A DNA stretch of 64,000 bases from Phytohabitans suffuscus (GCF_011764565.1 NZ_AP022871.1:3348320-3412319), one strand, 5' to 3'. Counted from the first letter of the stretch, positions 43,561 through 53,640 are shown. Program-made: numbers and translations. The notes: generated from the sequence alone by a model not told the origin.

Positions 43561-44169
43561 CTACTTGGTGACGAAGCACTCCTTGGCGTCCGCACCAGCT
43601 TTGACCGTCAGCTTCAGGCCCTTGAGGTTGAACGTGCCGGCGCTGGTCGACCAGGCGACCTGCTTGAGGTCGGTGATGACCACGCTGTCCGAGCGCTGGG
43701 CGAAGGAGCCCGGCTCGCCGCCCACCTCGGACGCGTCCACGCCGATGTCGATGTTGGTGAACGTCGCGTCGCCCTCAAGCTGTGTGATGTCGAGGAGGAG
43801 GTTGGTGGCGGTCGCGGGGTCACCGCCGCCGCCCGCGTTGATGGTGAGCACGACCGGGAGGTTGGGGACCTTCACCGACTGGCAGAGGTCGTAGAGCTTC
43901 GCGCGGTCGATTCCGGACACCGCGACCGGGTGCTCGGCGCCGCTCTGCCTCTCGGTCACGATCCCGCCGTACTGCTTGAAACCCTCACCTTCCAGCCTGC
44001 TCGCCGAGACCTTGAAGGTCTGGCCCGATACGGCGAACGACGCGGCGATCGCGCCGTTGGCCATCCCGAAGACGATCGCCCCGGCGACCGCCGTCGCGGG
44101 CAGCATCAGCGCGGCGAACCGCCGCCAGCTTGTCCGTCCCTGTACCTGACTGCCTTGCGGATCCTGCAC
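43561..44169 (-). CDS. DUF6230 family protein
   Basis: About 202 residues from a GTG with GAGGAGG upstream. The conserved start TSWRRFAALMLPATAVAGAI with VFGMANGAIAASFAVSGQTF serves as signal anchor. A secreted beta-rich domain follows, with CQSVKVPNLPVVLTINAGGG. Usually encoded beside DUF6114 in actinomycetes, as here (80-bp gap). Likely surface-exposed; no known activity. Confidence 0.88.
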   Translation of the reverse strand: MQDPQGSQVQGRTSWRRFAALMLPATAVAGAIVFGMANGAIAASFAVSGQTFKVSASRLEGEGFKQYGGIVTERQSGAEHPVAVSGIDRAKLYDLCQSVKVPNLPVVLTINAGGGGDPATATNLLLDITQLEGDATFTNIDIGVDASEVGGEPGSFAQRSDSVVITDLKQVAWSTSAGTFNLKGLKLTVKAGADAKECFVTK

Positions 44170-44259
44170 AAGGTCCTCCTCGAGGGGTATCGCCGTTCTC
44201 GCGTAGCGATCGGCATCACAAGTCCCTTTGCTACTCATTGGTACGGTTCCGTAACGACA

Positions 44260-44294
44260 AACCCCGCCCCGCGGTCATGCCGCGGAGCGGGGTT
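44260..44294. terminator. Terminator downstream of lon
   Basis: AACCCCGCCCCGCGG and CCGCGGAGCGGGGTT pair (one mismatch) around TCATG, between the lon stop and the start region of the DUF6230 gene. Confidence 0.7.
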
Positions 44295-44317
44295 CGTGAG
44301 GAACTGTCGCGTATCTG

Positions 44318-46639
44318 TCAGGCGGCGGCGAGGGCCGGGGCCCGCTCCTCCGCCGGTCGCAGGGCCAGTTCCAGCACGTCGGCCACGTCGCCGACCGTGT
44401 GGATGTTGAGCGCCTCGCGCACCGCCTCCGGCACGTCGTCCAGGTCGGGCTCGTTGCGCGCCGGGATGATCACGTCGGTCAGCCCGGCCCGGTGGGCGGC
44501 AAGCAGCTTCTGCTTGACGCCTCCGATTGGGAGCACCCGCCCGGCCAGCGTGACCTCGCCGGTCATGCCGACCTCCGGGCGCACCGGGCGTCCCGAGGCG
44601 AGCGACGCGAGCGCCGTCACCATCGTGATGCCCGCGCTCGGGCCGTCCTTCGGCACCGCCCCCGCCGGGAAGTGCACGTGGGTCCGGCGCTTGGCCAGGG
44701 AGGCCGCGTCGATGCCGAGCTCCGCGCCGTGCGAGCGCAGGTACGACAGCGCGATCTGCGCCGACTCCTTCATCACGTCGCCGAGTTGGCCGGTCAGGGT
44801 CAGCCCCGGCTCGCCCTCCATGGCGGTGGCCTCGATGAAGAGGACGTCGCCACCGGCACCGGTCACCGCGAGCCCGGTCGCCACGCCCGGCACCGCCGTA
44901 CGCTCCGCCGACTCCGGCGTGAACCGCGGGCGGCCCAGGTAGGTGACCAGGTTGCCGGCGTCGACCCGGATGGGCTCGCCACCGGCGGCCAGGGCCACCG
45001 CGACCTTGCGCAGCACCTTGGCCAGCGCGCGCTCCAGCTGCCGCACGCCCGCCTCGCGGGTGTGCTCGGCGGCGATCTCACGCAGCGCCTCGTCGGCGAT
45101 CGTGACCTCGTCGGTGGTCAGGCCGGCCCGCTCCAGCTGCCGCGGCAGCAGGTGGTCGCGCGCGATGGCGACCTTCTCCTCCTCGGTGTAGCCGTCGAGC
45201 GCGACCAGCTCCATGCGGTCCAGCAGCGGGCCGGGAATGGTCTCGATCACGTTGGCCGTGGCGAGGAAGAGCACGTCGGACAGGTCCAGGTCGACCTCGA
45301 GGTAGTGGTCGCGGAACGTGTGGTTCTGCGCCGGGTCGAGCACCTCCAGCAGGGCCGCCGCCGGGTCGCCGGCGAAGCCGACGCTCAGCTTGTCGACCTC
45401 GTCGAGCAGCACGACCGGGTTCATCGAGCCGGCCTCGCGCAGCGCGCGGACGATGCGGCCGGGCAGCGCGCCGACGTACGTGCGCCGGTGGCCGCGGATC
45501 TCCGCCTCGTCCCGGACACCGCCGAGCGAGACCCGGACGAACTTGCGTCCCAGCGCCCGCGCGACGGACTCGCCGAGGCTCGTCTTGCCGACGCCGGGCG
45601 GGCCGGCGAGGGCCAGCACGGCGCCCGAGCCACGGCCGCCGACCACGTGCAGGCCGCGGGCGGCCCGGCGGTTGCGCACCGCCAGGTACTCCAGGATCCG
45701 GTCCTTCACGTCGGCGAGGCCGGCGTGGTCGGCGTCGAGCACGGACCGGGCCGCGTCGAGGTCGGTGTTGTCGTCGGTACGGGTGTTCCACGGCATTTCG
45801 AGCACGGTGTCCAGCCAGGTGCGGATCCAGCCCGCCTCCGGCGACTGGTCGCTGGCCCGCTCGAGCTTGTTGACCTCGGCGAGGGCGGCCTTGTGCACCT
45901 TTTCGGGGAGGTTGGCGGCCTCGACCCGGGAACGGTAGTCGGCGGAGCCGTCCGGCTCCTCCTCACCGAGCTCCTTGCGGATCGCGGCGAGCTGCTGCCG
46001 CAGGAGGAACTCCCGCTGCGACTTCTCCAGCCCTTCGCGCACGTCCTCGTTGATCTGCTCGGTGATTTCCTGCTCGGCAATCGTCTCGCGCACCCAGCCG
46101 ACCAGCAGCTCCAGCCGGGCGGTCACGTCGGTGGCCGCCAGCAGCTCGACCTTCTGCTCGTTGGTGATCCAGGGGGCGTAGCCGGCCGAGTCGGCCAGCT
46201 CGGAGAGGTCGGTCATCCGCTCCACCGCGTCGATGACCTGCCACGCGCCCCGGCGCTGCAGCAGCGAGGTGACCAGCGCCTTGTACTCGCGGGCCAGCTC
46301 CTTCGCCTTACCGGAGGGCGGCGTCTCGGTCAGCTCGGCGGCCTCGACCCAGAGCGCCGCGCCGGGCCCGGGCACGCCCGAGCCGATGCGCGCCCGCGCG
46401 AGACCACGGATGACCGCCGCGGGCTCGCCGGTGGGGAGCCGCCCCACCTTCTCGATCGTCGCGATCGTGCCCACCGAGCCGTACTCGCCGTCGAGCCGCG
46501 GCACGGCCAGCAGCTTCTTGCCGGCCGACGTACGGGCGGCGTCGATCGCGGACTGCGTCGTCGTGTCGAGGGTGACCGGGATGACCATGCCGGGCAGCAG
46601 CACCGCGTCGGTCAGTGGCAAAACCGGAAGTGTCGTCAT
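44318..46639 (-). CDS. lon: ATP-dependent protease Lon
   Basis: 773 residues, near normal Lon length. N-terminal substrate domain (LPVLPLTDAVLLPGMVIPVT), AAA+ module with Walker A GPPGVGKTSLG and VLLDEVDKLS, then the protease domain with catalytic Ser in PKDGPSAGITM and Lys in GGVKQKLLAAHRAG. It degrades misfolded and regulatory proteins. A HAIR-like inverted repeat directly upstream suggests HspR heat-shock control. Confidence 0.97.
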   Translation of the reverse strand: MTTLPVLPLTDAVLLPGMVIPVTLDTTTQSAIDAARTSAGKKLLAVPRLDGEYGSVGTIATIEKVGRLPTGEPAAVIRGLARARIGSGVPGPGAALWVEAAELTETPPSGKAKELAREYKALVTSLLQRRGAWQVIDAVERMTDLSELADSAGYAPWITNEQKVELLAATDVTARLELLVGWVRETIAEQEITEQINEDVREGLEKSQREFLLRQQLAAIRKELGEEEPDGSADYRSRVEAANLPEKVHKAALAEVNKLERASDQSPEAGWIRTWLDTVLEMPWNTRTDDNTDLDAARSVLDADHAGLADVKDRILEYLAVRNRRAARGLHVVGGRGSGAVLALAGPPGVGKTSLGESVARALGRKFVRVSLGGVRDEAEIRGHRRTYVGALPGRIVRALREAGSMNPVVLLDEVDKLSVGFAGDPAAALLEVLDPAQNHTFRDHYLEVDLDLSDVLFLATANVIETIPGPLLDRMELVALDGYTEEEKVAIARDHLLPRQLERAGLTTDEVTIADEALREIAAEHTREAGVRQLERALAKVLRKVAVALAAGGEPIRVDAGNLVTYLGRPRFTPESAERTAVPGVATGLAVTGAGGDVLFIEATAMEGEPGLTLTGQLGDVMKESAQIALSYLRSHGAELGIDAASLAKRRTHVHFPAGAVPKDGPSAGITMVTALASLASGRPVRPEVGMTGEVTLAGRVLPIGGVKQKLLAAHRAGLTDVIIPARNEPDLDDVPEAVREALNIHTVGDVADVLELALRPAEERAPALAAA

Positions 46640-47342
46640 GAGGTGCGCCCCGTTCTTTAGTTGAGCTACTCCGGCTCAAGTTACGAACAGTGCGCTCTGT
46701 TCCTTCCAGTACCTCGTTTGTGACGGCCGCCACAGCCGGCTCGGCGATGGCCAGCCGGCGGCGGGCGCCGTAGAGGGCGACCCAGCCGAAGCCGAGGCCG
46801 ATCGCGACGGTCGCGGCCATCGTGGTCGTGGTGCCGCCGAGCACGCCGCCGACCGCCTGCCCGACCAGGCCGAGCCCCACGTACAGGGCGCCCCACAGGG
46901 CCGCGCCGAGCGTGGCGGAGCGGAGAAAGTGGCGGTACGACATGCGGAGCCCACCGGCCGCCAGAGGCACCAGAGTGTTCAGTACCGGCAGGAACGGCGC
47001 CACCATCACCATCCGGGCACCTTCCAGGCGCAGCGCCCGCTCGGCCGCCGCCCAGCGCGACTCGCCGATCCAGCGGCCGATCCGGCTGCCGCGCACCCGG
47101 TCGCCGAGGTGCCGCCCCACGAGGAAGACCAGCGACCAGCCGACCAGGCAGCCGAGCACGATCGCGAGGAAGACGCTGCCCCCGCCGAGCGGCCCGCGCG
47201 CGCCCAGCGCGGTCAGCACCACGACGTCGCTCGGCACCAGGATGCCCACCAGGGGAATCGCGTCAAGCACCATGATCACGCTCAGTGCGGCGGTGAACAC
47301 CGCCGTCGGCAGCTCCGCGACCCACCCCAGCCACTCCGTCAT
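46308..47342 (-). CDS. DedA-family membrane protein (C-terminus doubtful)
   Basis: The first 215 or so residues are a clear DedA protein: VILVPSDVVVLTALGA-like start (GILVPSDVVVLTALGARGPL), LVGRHLGDRVRGSRIGRWIG, ARMVMVAPFLPVLNTLVPLA and GLRMSYRHFLRSATLGAALW. DedA proteins are envelope lipid-transport candidates. As written the frame runs on for about 110 residues inside lon in another frame, with random composition. The natural stop is probably near 46,680; a lost base near the 3' end is possible. Confidence 0.75.
   Translation of the reverse strand: MTEWLGWVAELPTAVFTAALSVIMVLDAIPLVGILVPSDVVVLTALGARGPLGGGSVFLAIVLGCLVGWSLVFLVGRHLGDRVRGSRIGRWIGESRWAAAERALRLEGARMVMVAPFLPVLNTLVPLAAGGLRMSYRHFLRSATLGAALWGALYVGLGLVGQAVGGVLGGTTTTMAATVAIGLGFGWVALYGARRRLAIAEPAVAAVTNEVLEGTERTVRNLSRSSSTKERGAPHDDTSGFATDRRGAAARHGHPGHPRHDDAVRDRRRPYVGRQEAAGRAAARRRVRLGGHDRDDREGGAAPHRRARGGHPWSRAGAHRLGRARARRGALGRGRRADRDAALR
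46661..46680 (-). promoter_or_regulatory. HAIR-like operator (HspR) upstream of lon
   Basis: On the minus strand CTTGAGCCGGAGTAGCTCAA contains TTGAGC, seven bases, GCTCAA. The HspR consensus is CTTGAGT-N7-ACTCAAG, and HspR regulation of lon is known in Streptomyces. The site lies 22 bp before the start codon, where it would block transcription. Confidence 0.75.
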
Positions 47343-47473
47343 GCCAATAGACGCTATGGGCGCATCTATATCCGGACATCAGGGCCGCTGCCCGGACCGC
47401 TCCCCTGGATCAACCCCTGAGTCAGTCTCGGGGTCGTCCCCGAGATGTCGCACCGGCGCACTACATTTCTGCG

Positions 47474-50380
47474 GTGCCGATCGAACGGTGGAGCACCGCG
47501 CAGGTGCTCGCGCTCGCTCCGGATGCCAGCTCTTCGCGCGCCGCCCAGGGGGTCAGCGCGGCCACGAAGTGGGAGGCCGCGGGGCGTGCCGACGACGTGC
47601 TCTGGGGCCTTTGCCGGGGCAGTGGCAAGCATCCGTACCAGGCCTGTGTCGACCTGACCGAGCCGGCGTACCGGTGCTCCTGCCCGAGCCGCAAGTTTCC
47701 CTGCAAGCACGCGCTCGGCCTGATGCTGATGTGGGCCGCGGGCGGTGCCCCCGACGCCCCGGCACCCGGCTGGGTCGCCGAGTGGCGCGCGTCCCGGGCG
47801 GCCCGCGCCGAGCGCGCCCAGGCGACGGCCGCGGCACCGCGCGGTTCGGCCGACCCGGAGGCCGCCAGAAAGCGGGCCGAGCAGCGGGCCGACCGGGTCG
47901 CGGCCGGGCTCGACGAGCTCGACCGCTGGCTCAGTGACCAGGTCACCCACGGGCTGGCCGGTGTGGAGCGCTCCGGATACGGGCCGTACGAGGCGATGGC
48001 CGCGCGGCTCGTCGACGCCCAGGCGCCCGGCGCGGCCAGCTCGGTGCGCCGGCTGGGCCGGATCGCCGGGGTGGGCCAGCACTGGGCCGACCGGCTGCTC
48101 GGCGAGCTGGCCCTGCTGCGCCTGCTCGTCGCCGCGCACGCCCGGCTCGACGAGCTGCCCGCGCCGATCGCCGCCACCGTGCGGTCCCGGGTCGGCATCC
48201 CGGTGCCCACCGACGAGGTGCTCGCCGGCCCGCGCGTGCGCGACCGGTGGCACGTGCTCGGTCAGGTCGACCTCGCCGACGAGCGGCTCGCGACCCGGCG
48301 CTCGTGGCTGCACGGCGAGGAGTCGGGGCGGTTCGCGCTGCTGCTGGCGTTCGCCCCGATCGGGCAGGCGTTCGCGATCGACGCGGTGCCCGGCTCGATC
48401 CTCGACGCCGACCTGTGCTGGTACCCGGGAAACCTCCCGATGCGCGCGCTGGTCGCGCAGCGGCACGGCACGCTGCGGGCGGAGGGTGCGCCCGCCGGCG
48501 CGATGAGCGTGGCCGCCGCGCTCGCCGGCTGGTCCGCCGCGCTCGCCGCCGAGCCGTGGTGTGAAAACGTGCCGCTGCTGCTCGCCGGCGTCACGCTCAC
48601 CGACGACCGGCACGTCGTCGACACCGCCGGTGACGCGCTCCCGCTCAGCGCCGGGCACGACGAGCCCTGGTGGCTGCTCGCGGCGAGCGGTGGCCGGCCG
48701 GTGACGATCGCCGGGGAGTACGGGCCGGGTGGGTTCCGCCCGCTCGCGGCCTGGCCCGACGGGCGGTTCGTCCCGGCGCCGATCGGGCCCACCGGCGACC
48801 GGCGCGGCCCCCAGCTGCCGCCCGACCTGCTCTCCGCCGCGCTCGTCGGCACCGAGCGCCGGCCGTACTCCGGTGGCGCGATCGGCGAGGTGGTGCTCGA
48901 CGGCAAGGGACCGGCCGGGCTGCTGGAGGGCGCCGCGGTCGCGCTGGCGTACGCCCGGGCCGGCGTCACGCCAGTCCCTGGCCGCCAGCCGATCGAGCCG
49001 GCGCCCGAGGAGACCAGCCCGCAGGTGCCGGCCGCCGCCGCACGCCGGCTCGCCCTGCTGCTCAGCGACAGCGGCGTGCCCGGCGGCACCGAGGTGGCCC
49101 TCGGCCTGCTCGGCGACTGGCTCACCCACGCGGCCGACCTCGGCTACCGCGTGCCGCCCGAGCTGCTGCCCGCACTGCTCGACGCGGGTCGTCGGCGTAC
49201 GGCCCTGCGCCCCGCGCTGGCGACCGTCGCCGGCCGGCGGGCCAGCTGGCTCGCCACCCGCCGGGCCGACTGGCGCTACCTGCTGACCGAGGTGGCCGCC
49301 GACCCCGACCCGCAGGACTGGGCGACCGGTACGCCGGGCCAGCGCCTCGCCTACCTGACCGCCCTGCGCGCCACCGACCCGGCCGCCGGCCTCGCGCTGC
49401 TCGGCGAGACCTTCGACGCCGAAGACCCGGACGACCGGGCCCGGCTGCTCGGCGCCCTCGCCACCGGGCTGTCCCTGGCCGACGAGCCGCTGCTGGAGCA
49501 CGCGCTCGACGACCGGCGCAAGGAGGTCCGCGCGACCGCCGCCGACCTGCTCACCGCCCTGCCCGGCGCCGCCCTGCGCGAGCGGATGGCGCAGCGGGCG
49601 CTGGCGTGCGTGCGCATCGAGCGCAGCGGCATCCAGGGCGCCGCGCGAGCGCAGCGAGCGCCAACCAGCTCAGCACTGGGCCGGGATCGGCTGGTCGTCA
49701 CCCCGCCGGTCGAGTGCGACGCGAGCATGCGCCGCGACGGCGTGCAGCCCAAGCCGGCACGGGGCATCGGGCCGCAGGCCTGGCTCCTGGAGGAGATCCT
49801 GGCGCGCACCCCGCTCGACACCTGGACCACCGCGTTCGAGCGGACCGCCGAGCGGGTGCTCGCCCTGCCGGCCACCGACGACTGGGCACCGACCCTCCAC
49901 AAGGGATTCGCGCGGGCCGCGGTCGTGCAGCGCGACCCGGCCTGGGTGACCGGGCTGGCCGACGAGATGTCCCGCCCGGTCAACAAGGACCTCGACCCGT
50001 ACGACGAGGCGCTCACCGCCCAGCTCTACGAGGCCCTGCCGCCCGACGCGCTGGCCCGGTACGCGGCCCACGCGCTCGGCCGCGACCCGATCCGCGCGCA
50101 CCGGCTGCTCGCCATGCAGACCGGTCCCTGGCCCGACGACCTGGCGGTGGCCGTGCTCGACGCGATCAAGGTGCTGGCCGCTGGCGAGCGGCACGCGTGG
50201 CACATCGGCGAGCTGTGCCGCACCGCCGCGCCCTCGATGCCGGTGAGCTTCGCCGGCCGCGCCGCCGCGCTCGCCGAGGCCCTGCAGGCCACCGACCCAC
50301 CGACCCGCCAGGCCATCGCCGTCGCGCAGTTGGCCTCCGCACTGACCTTCCGCCGTGAGATGTACGAGGAGCTTCGATGA
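47474..50380 (+). CDS. SWIM zinc-finger protein fused to DUF5691-like domain
   Basis: 968 residues. The SWIM motif is at Cys68, Cys70, Cys77, His79 (YRCSCPSRKFPCKHALGLML), inside an N-terminal domain of about 430 residues. From about residue 440 (LPPDLLSAALVGTERRPYSG) it follows DUF5691, an alpha-helical HEAT-like repeat part (DERRKEVRATAADLLTALPG region). In many genomes these are two genes; here they are one. First gene of a four-gene operon with MoxR, DUF5682 and VWA. SWIM domains bind DNA or proteins. GTG start. Confidence 0.88.
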   Translation: MPIERWSTAQVLALAPDASSSRAAQGVSAATKWEAAGRADDVLWGLCRGSGKHPYQACVDLTEPAYRCSCPSRKFPCKHALGLMLMWAAGGAPDAPAPGWVAEWRASRAARAERAQATAAAPRGSADPEAARKRAEQRADRVAAGLDELDRWLSDQVTHGLAGVERSGYGPYEAMAARLVDAQAPGAASSVRRLGRIAGVGQHWADRLLGELALLRLLVAAHARLDELPAPIAATVRSRVGIPVPTDEVLAGPRVRDRWHVLGQVDLADERLATRRSWLHGEESGRFALLLAFAPIGQAFAIDAVPGSILDADLCWYPGNLPMRALVAQRHGTLRAEGAPAGAMSVAAALAGWSAALAAEPWCENVPLLLAGVTLTDDRHVVDTAGDALPLSAGHDEPWWLLAASGGRPVTIAGEYGPGGFRPLAAWPDGRFVPAPIGPTGDRRGPQLPPDLLSAALVGTERRPYSGGAIGEVVLDGKGPAGLLEGAAVALAYARAGVTPVPGRQPIEPAPEETSPQVPAAAARRLALLLSDSGVPGGTEVALGLLGDWLTHAADLGYRVPPELLPALLDAGRRRTALRPALATVAGRRASWLATRRADWRYLLTEVAADPDPQDWATGTPGQRLAYLTALRATDPAAGLALLGETFDAEDPDDRARLLGALATGLSLADEPLLEHALDDRRKEVRATAADLLTALPGAALRERMAQRALACVRIERSGIQGAARAQRAPTSSALGRDRLVVTPPVECDASMRRDGVQPKPARGIGPQAWLLEEILARTPLDTWTTAFERTAERVLALPATDDWAPTLHKGFARAAVVQRDPAWVTGLADEMSRPVNKDLDPYDEALTAQLYEALPPDALARYAAHALGRDPIRAHRLLAMQTGPWPDDLAVAVLDAIKVLAAGERHAWHIGELCRTAAPSMPVSFAGRAAALAEALQATDPPTRQAIAVAQLASALTFRREMYEELR
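49645..49661. repeat. GCGAGCGCAGCGAGCGC motif inside the SWIM/DUF5691 gene
   Basis: Two GCGAGCGC octamers separated by A. This word is common as a short dispersed repeat in actinomycete intergenic DNA. Here it sits in frame, coding ARAQRAP, within a segment (49,630-49,690) that looks inserted relative to the helical repeats around it. Confidence 0.5.
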
Positions 50381-51438
50381 CGGTAATGCGACCGCACGCC
50401 GAGCAGCTGTTCGCCGACGAGCTGGCCGCGCTCGCCGCCGAGGACGACCGGCCCCGCCCGCCCGGCTGGCGCCTGTCGCCGCAGGCCGTGGTGACCTACC
50501 TTCTCGGCGACGGCGGCAAGATCACTCCCAAGTACGTCGGGCCGCGGCGGCTCATGGAGGTCGCGGTGGCCACGCTCGCCACCGACCGGGCGCTGCTGCT
50601 GCTCGGCGTGCCGGGCACGGCCAAGACCTGGGTCTCCGAGCACCTGGCCGCGGCGGTCTCCGGTGACTCGACGCTGCTCGTGCAGGGCACGGCCGGCACG
50701 GCCGAAGAGGCGATCAGGTACGGCTGGAACTACGCCCGCCTGCTCGCCGAGGGTCCGTCGCCGGCGGCGCTGGTGTCCAGCCCGGTGATGCGGGCGATGG
50801 AGACCGGCGGCATCGCCCGGGTCGAGGAGCTGACCCGCGTCCCCTCCGACGTGCAGGACACGCTGATCACGATCCTGTCGGAGAAGACGCTGCCGATCCC
50901 CGAGCTGGGCGGCGAGGTGCAGGCGGTCAAGGGCTTCAACATCATCGCCACCGCCAACGACCGCGACCGTGGCGTCAACGAGCTGTCCAGCGCGCTGCGG
51001 CGGCGGTTCAACACCGTCGTACTCCCGGTGCCGGCCACCGCCGACGAAGAGGTCGACATCGTGGCCCGCCGGGTGGCGCAGCTCGGCCGCTCGCTGGAGC
51101 TGCCCGAGGTGCCGCCCGCGCTGGAGGAGATCCGCCGGGTGGTCACGGTCTTCCGCGAGCTGCGCACCGGCCTCACCGAGGATGGCCGTACCAAGCTGAA
51201 GTCGCCGACCGGCACGCTCTCCACGGCCGAGGCGATCTCGGTGATCACCAACGGCTGGGCGCTGGCCGCGCACTTCGGCGACGGTACTCTCCGGCCGCGC
51301 GACGTCGCCTCGGGCATCGTGGGCGCCGTCGTCAAGGACCCGACGACCGACCCGGTGGTGTGGCGGGAATACCTGGAGACGGTCGTACGCGAGCGCGACG
51401 GCTGGTCCGCCTTCTACCGCGCCGCGCGCGATGCCTGA
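50377..51438 (+). CDS. MoxR-family AAA+ ATPase
   Basis: 353 residues. Walker A LLLLGVPGTAKTWVSEHL (Gly77-Thr84, with Ala for the usual Gly), a Walker B-like MRAMETGGIARVEELTRVP (Glu-Glu), sensor 1 FNIIATANDRDRGVNELSSA and arginine finger LRRRFNTVVLPVP. MoxR ATPases work with VWA proteins as chaperones or metal-insertion motors; a VWA gene is two genes downstream. ATGA overlap with the SWIM gene. Confidence 0.93.
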   Translation: MTVMRPHAEQLFADELAALAAEDDRPRPPGWRLSPQAVVTYLLGDGGKITPKYVGPRRLMEVAVATLATDRALLLLGVPGTAKTWVSEHLAAAVSGDSTLLVQGTAGTAEEAIRYGWNYARLLAEGPSPAALVSSPVMRAMETGGIARVEELTRVPSDVQDTLITILSEKTLPIPELGGEVQAVKGFNIIATANDRDRGVNELSSALRRRFNTVVLPVPATADEEVDIVARRVAQLGRSLELPEVPPALEEIRRVVTVFRELRTGLTEDGRTKLKSPTGTLSTAEAISVITNGWALAAHFGDGTLRPRDVASGIVGAVVKDPTTDPVVWREYLETVVRERDGWSAFYRAARDA

Positions 51439-53640
51439 GCACTTCTACGGCATACGCCACCACGGGCCCGGGTCGGCTCGGGCGGTGCTGCGGGCGCTCG
51501 ACGAGCAGCGGCCCGACGTGCTGCTCATCGAAGGGCCGCCCGAGGCCGACGAGCTGGTGCGATGGGTCACCGACGAGCGGCTGGAGCCACCGGTGGCGCT
51601 GCTCGGCTACGCCGCCGACGACCCGCGGCAGGCGGCGTACTGGCCGTTCGCCGTCTTCTCGCCGGAGTGGCAGGCGATGCGGTGGGCGGGCGCCCACCGC
51701 GTACCCGTGCGGTTCTTCGATCTTCCTTACGCCTATCGCCTGTCCCACGACGAGGAGGCCAAGCGGCCCGAACGCCCGGCCGACCCGATCGGCGAGCTTG
51801 CCCGCGCCGCCGGCTACGACGACCCGGAGCGCTGGTGGGAAGACATGATCGAGCACCGGGGCGCCCCGGCGTTCGAGGCGATCGGCGAGGCGATGGCCGC
51901 CATCCGCGCCGAGGCCGAGGAGGATCCGGAGGATCTGGTACGCGAGGCGTACATGCGCGGTGTCCTCCGCGAGGTGCGCAGGTCGCACGACAACGTCGCG
52001 GTAATCTGCGGCGCGTGGCACGTGCCGGCGCTGACCGCGAAGGTCACCGCGGCCCACGACACCGCGCTGCTCAAGGGGCGGAAGAAGACCAAGGTCACGT
52101 TCACCTGGGTGCCGTGGACGTACGGGCGGCTGGCGTCCTGGCAGGGCTACGGCGCGGGCGTGCGCTCGCCGGGCTGGTACCACCACCTCTTCACCGCGCC
52201 CGGCGAGGTGGTGACCAGGTGGCTGGTGGCCGCCGCCGGCGTCCTCCGCGACGAGGGCGTCCCCACCTCGTCCGCGCACATCATCGAGGCGGTCCGGCTC
52301 ACCGAGGCGCTCGCCACCCTCCGCGGCCGCCCGCTGGCCGGGCTCGCCGAGCTGACCGAGGCCACCCGGGCCGTGCTCTGCGACGGTGACGAGCTGCGCG
52401 TCGAGCTGATCGGCCGCCGGCTGGTCGTCAGCGAGCGCCTCGGCGAGATACCCGATGACATGCCCGCGGTGCCGCTGGCCCGCGACCTGGCCGCCCAGCA
52501 GCGCAGCCTCCGCCTCAAGGCGGAGGCCCTCGAACGCGCCCTCGACCTCGACCTGCGCCGCGAGATCGACCTGTCCCGCAGCCGCCTGCTGCACCGGATG
52601 CGGCTGCTCGGCATCCCTTGGGGTGAGCCGCTGGGCGGGGTCGGGGCAAGGGGACGTTCCGCGAGGAGTGGCGGCTGCGCTGGCTGCCGGAGTTCGCGGT
52701 GGCGGTGGTGGAGGCGGGCGGCTACGGCACGACCGTGGCCAGCGCGGCCACCGCCAAGGTCACCGAGGCCGCCCGCGCCGCCGAGACGCTGGCCGAGGTG
52801 ACGCCGCTCGTCGAGGTGTGCCTGCTCGCCGACCTGCCCGAGGCGACGCCGGCGGTGCTGCGCGCGCTCGACACCCGCGCCGCGCTCGACACCGACGTGG
52901 CCCACCTGATGGGTGCGGTGCCGCCGCTGGCCCGCACCCTGCGGTACGGCGACGTGCGCGGCACCGACGTGAGCGCGCTGCGCACCGTCACCGAAGGGCT
53001 GATGGTGCGCATCTGCGTCGGGCTGCCCGGCGCGGTCGCGTCCCTCTCCGACGAGGCGGCCGCGTCGCTGCGCACCCACATCGACGCGGTGCACAGCGCG
53101 TTGGCGCTGCTGGCGTCCGAGGGCTCCGGCGGCACCGCGGAAGCGGGGCTCGACCAGCCGGAGATGCGCGAGCGGTGGCTCGACACGCTCGGCGGGCTCG
53201 CCGCGTCCGACCAGATCCACGGCCTGATCACCGGGCGGCTCACCCGCCTGCTGTACGACGCCGGCCGGCTCGACGCCGCCGAGACCCGGCGCCGGATGAG
53301 CCTCGTGCTGACCGTGGGCACGCCGCCGGCGCACGCCGCGCACTGGGTCGAGGGCTTCCTCGCCGGCGGCGGACTGCTGCTCGTACACGACGCGGCCCTG
53401 CTGTCCCTTGTGGACGAGTGGCTCTCGGCGGTGGCGGGCGACTCGTTCACCGATGTGCTACCGCTGCTGCGCCGTACGTTCGGCACGTTCGCCCCGCCCG
53501 AGCGGCGCTCGATCGGCGAGCGGGTGCGCGGGGGCGTTGCCTCGTCCGAGCCGGTCGTGGCCCGCCTGGATCGGGAGCGGGCCGCCCTCGTCCTTCCCAC
53601 ATTGTCCACATTGCTCGGACGGGAGATTCGCCATGGATGA
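51431..53640 (+). CDS. DUF5682 family protein (one frameshift)
   Basis: 736 residues if one G is restored in the GGGG run at 52637-52640. As written the first frame ends as nonsense at 52801, while the next frame continues without a gap as GTFREEWRLRWLPEFAVAVV to the stop. The N-terminus (HFYGIRHHGPGSARAVLRAL, VLLIEGPPEADELVRWV, VICGAWHVPAL) recalls TraB/TIKI/ChaN-like hydrolase folds. It overlaps both neighbours by 8 bp. Function unknown; always seen with MoxR and VWA partners as far as I recall. Confidence 0.85.

Noticed and set aside
44399..46660. 753-residue plus-strand frame opposite lon
   Set aside because: Antisense shadow of lon, with His/Gln/Arg-rich composition and no motif.
47427..47446. 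TCTCGGGG-TCGT-CCCCGAGA hairpin upstream of the SWIM gene
   Set aside because: A neat stem, but in a divergent promoter region without a T-run. I could not decide between leader structure, operator and chance.
47366..49501. 711-residue minus-strand frame opposite the SWIM gene
   Set aside because: Antisense shadow of the SWIM-DUF5691 gene, which has a zinc motif and correct codon bias on the plus strand.
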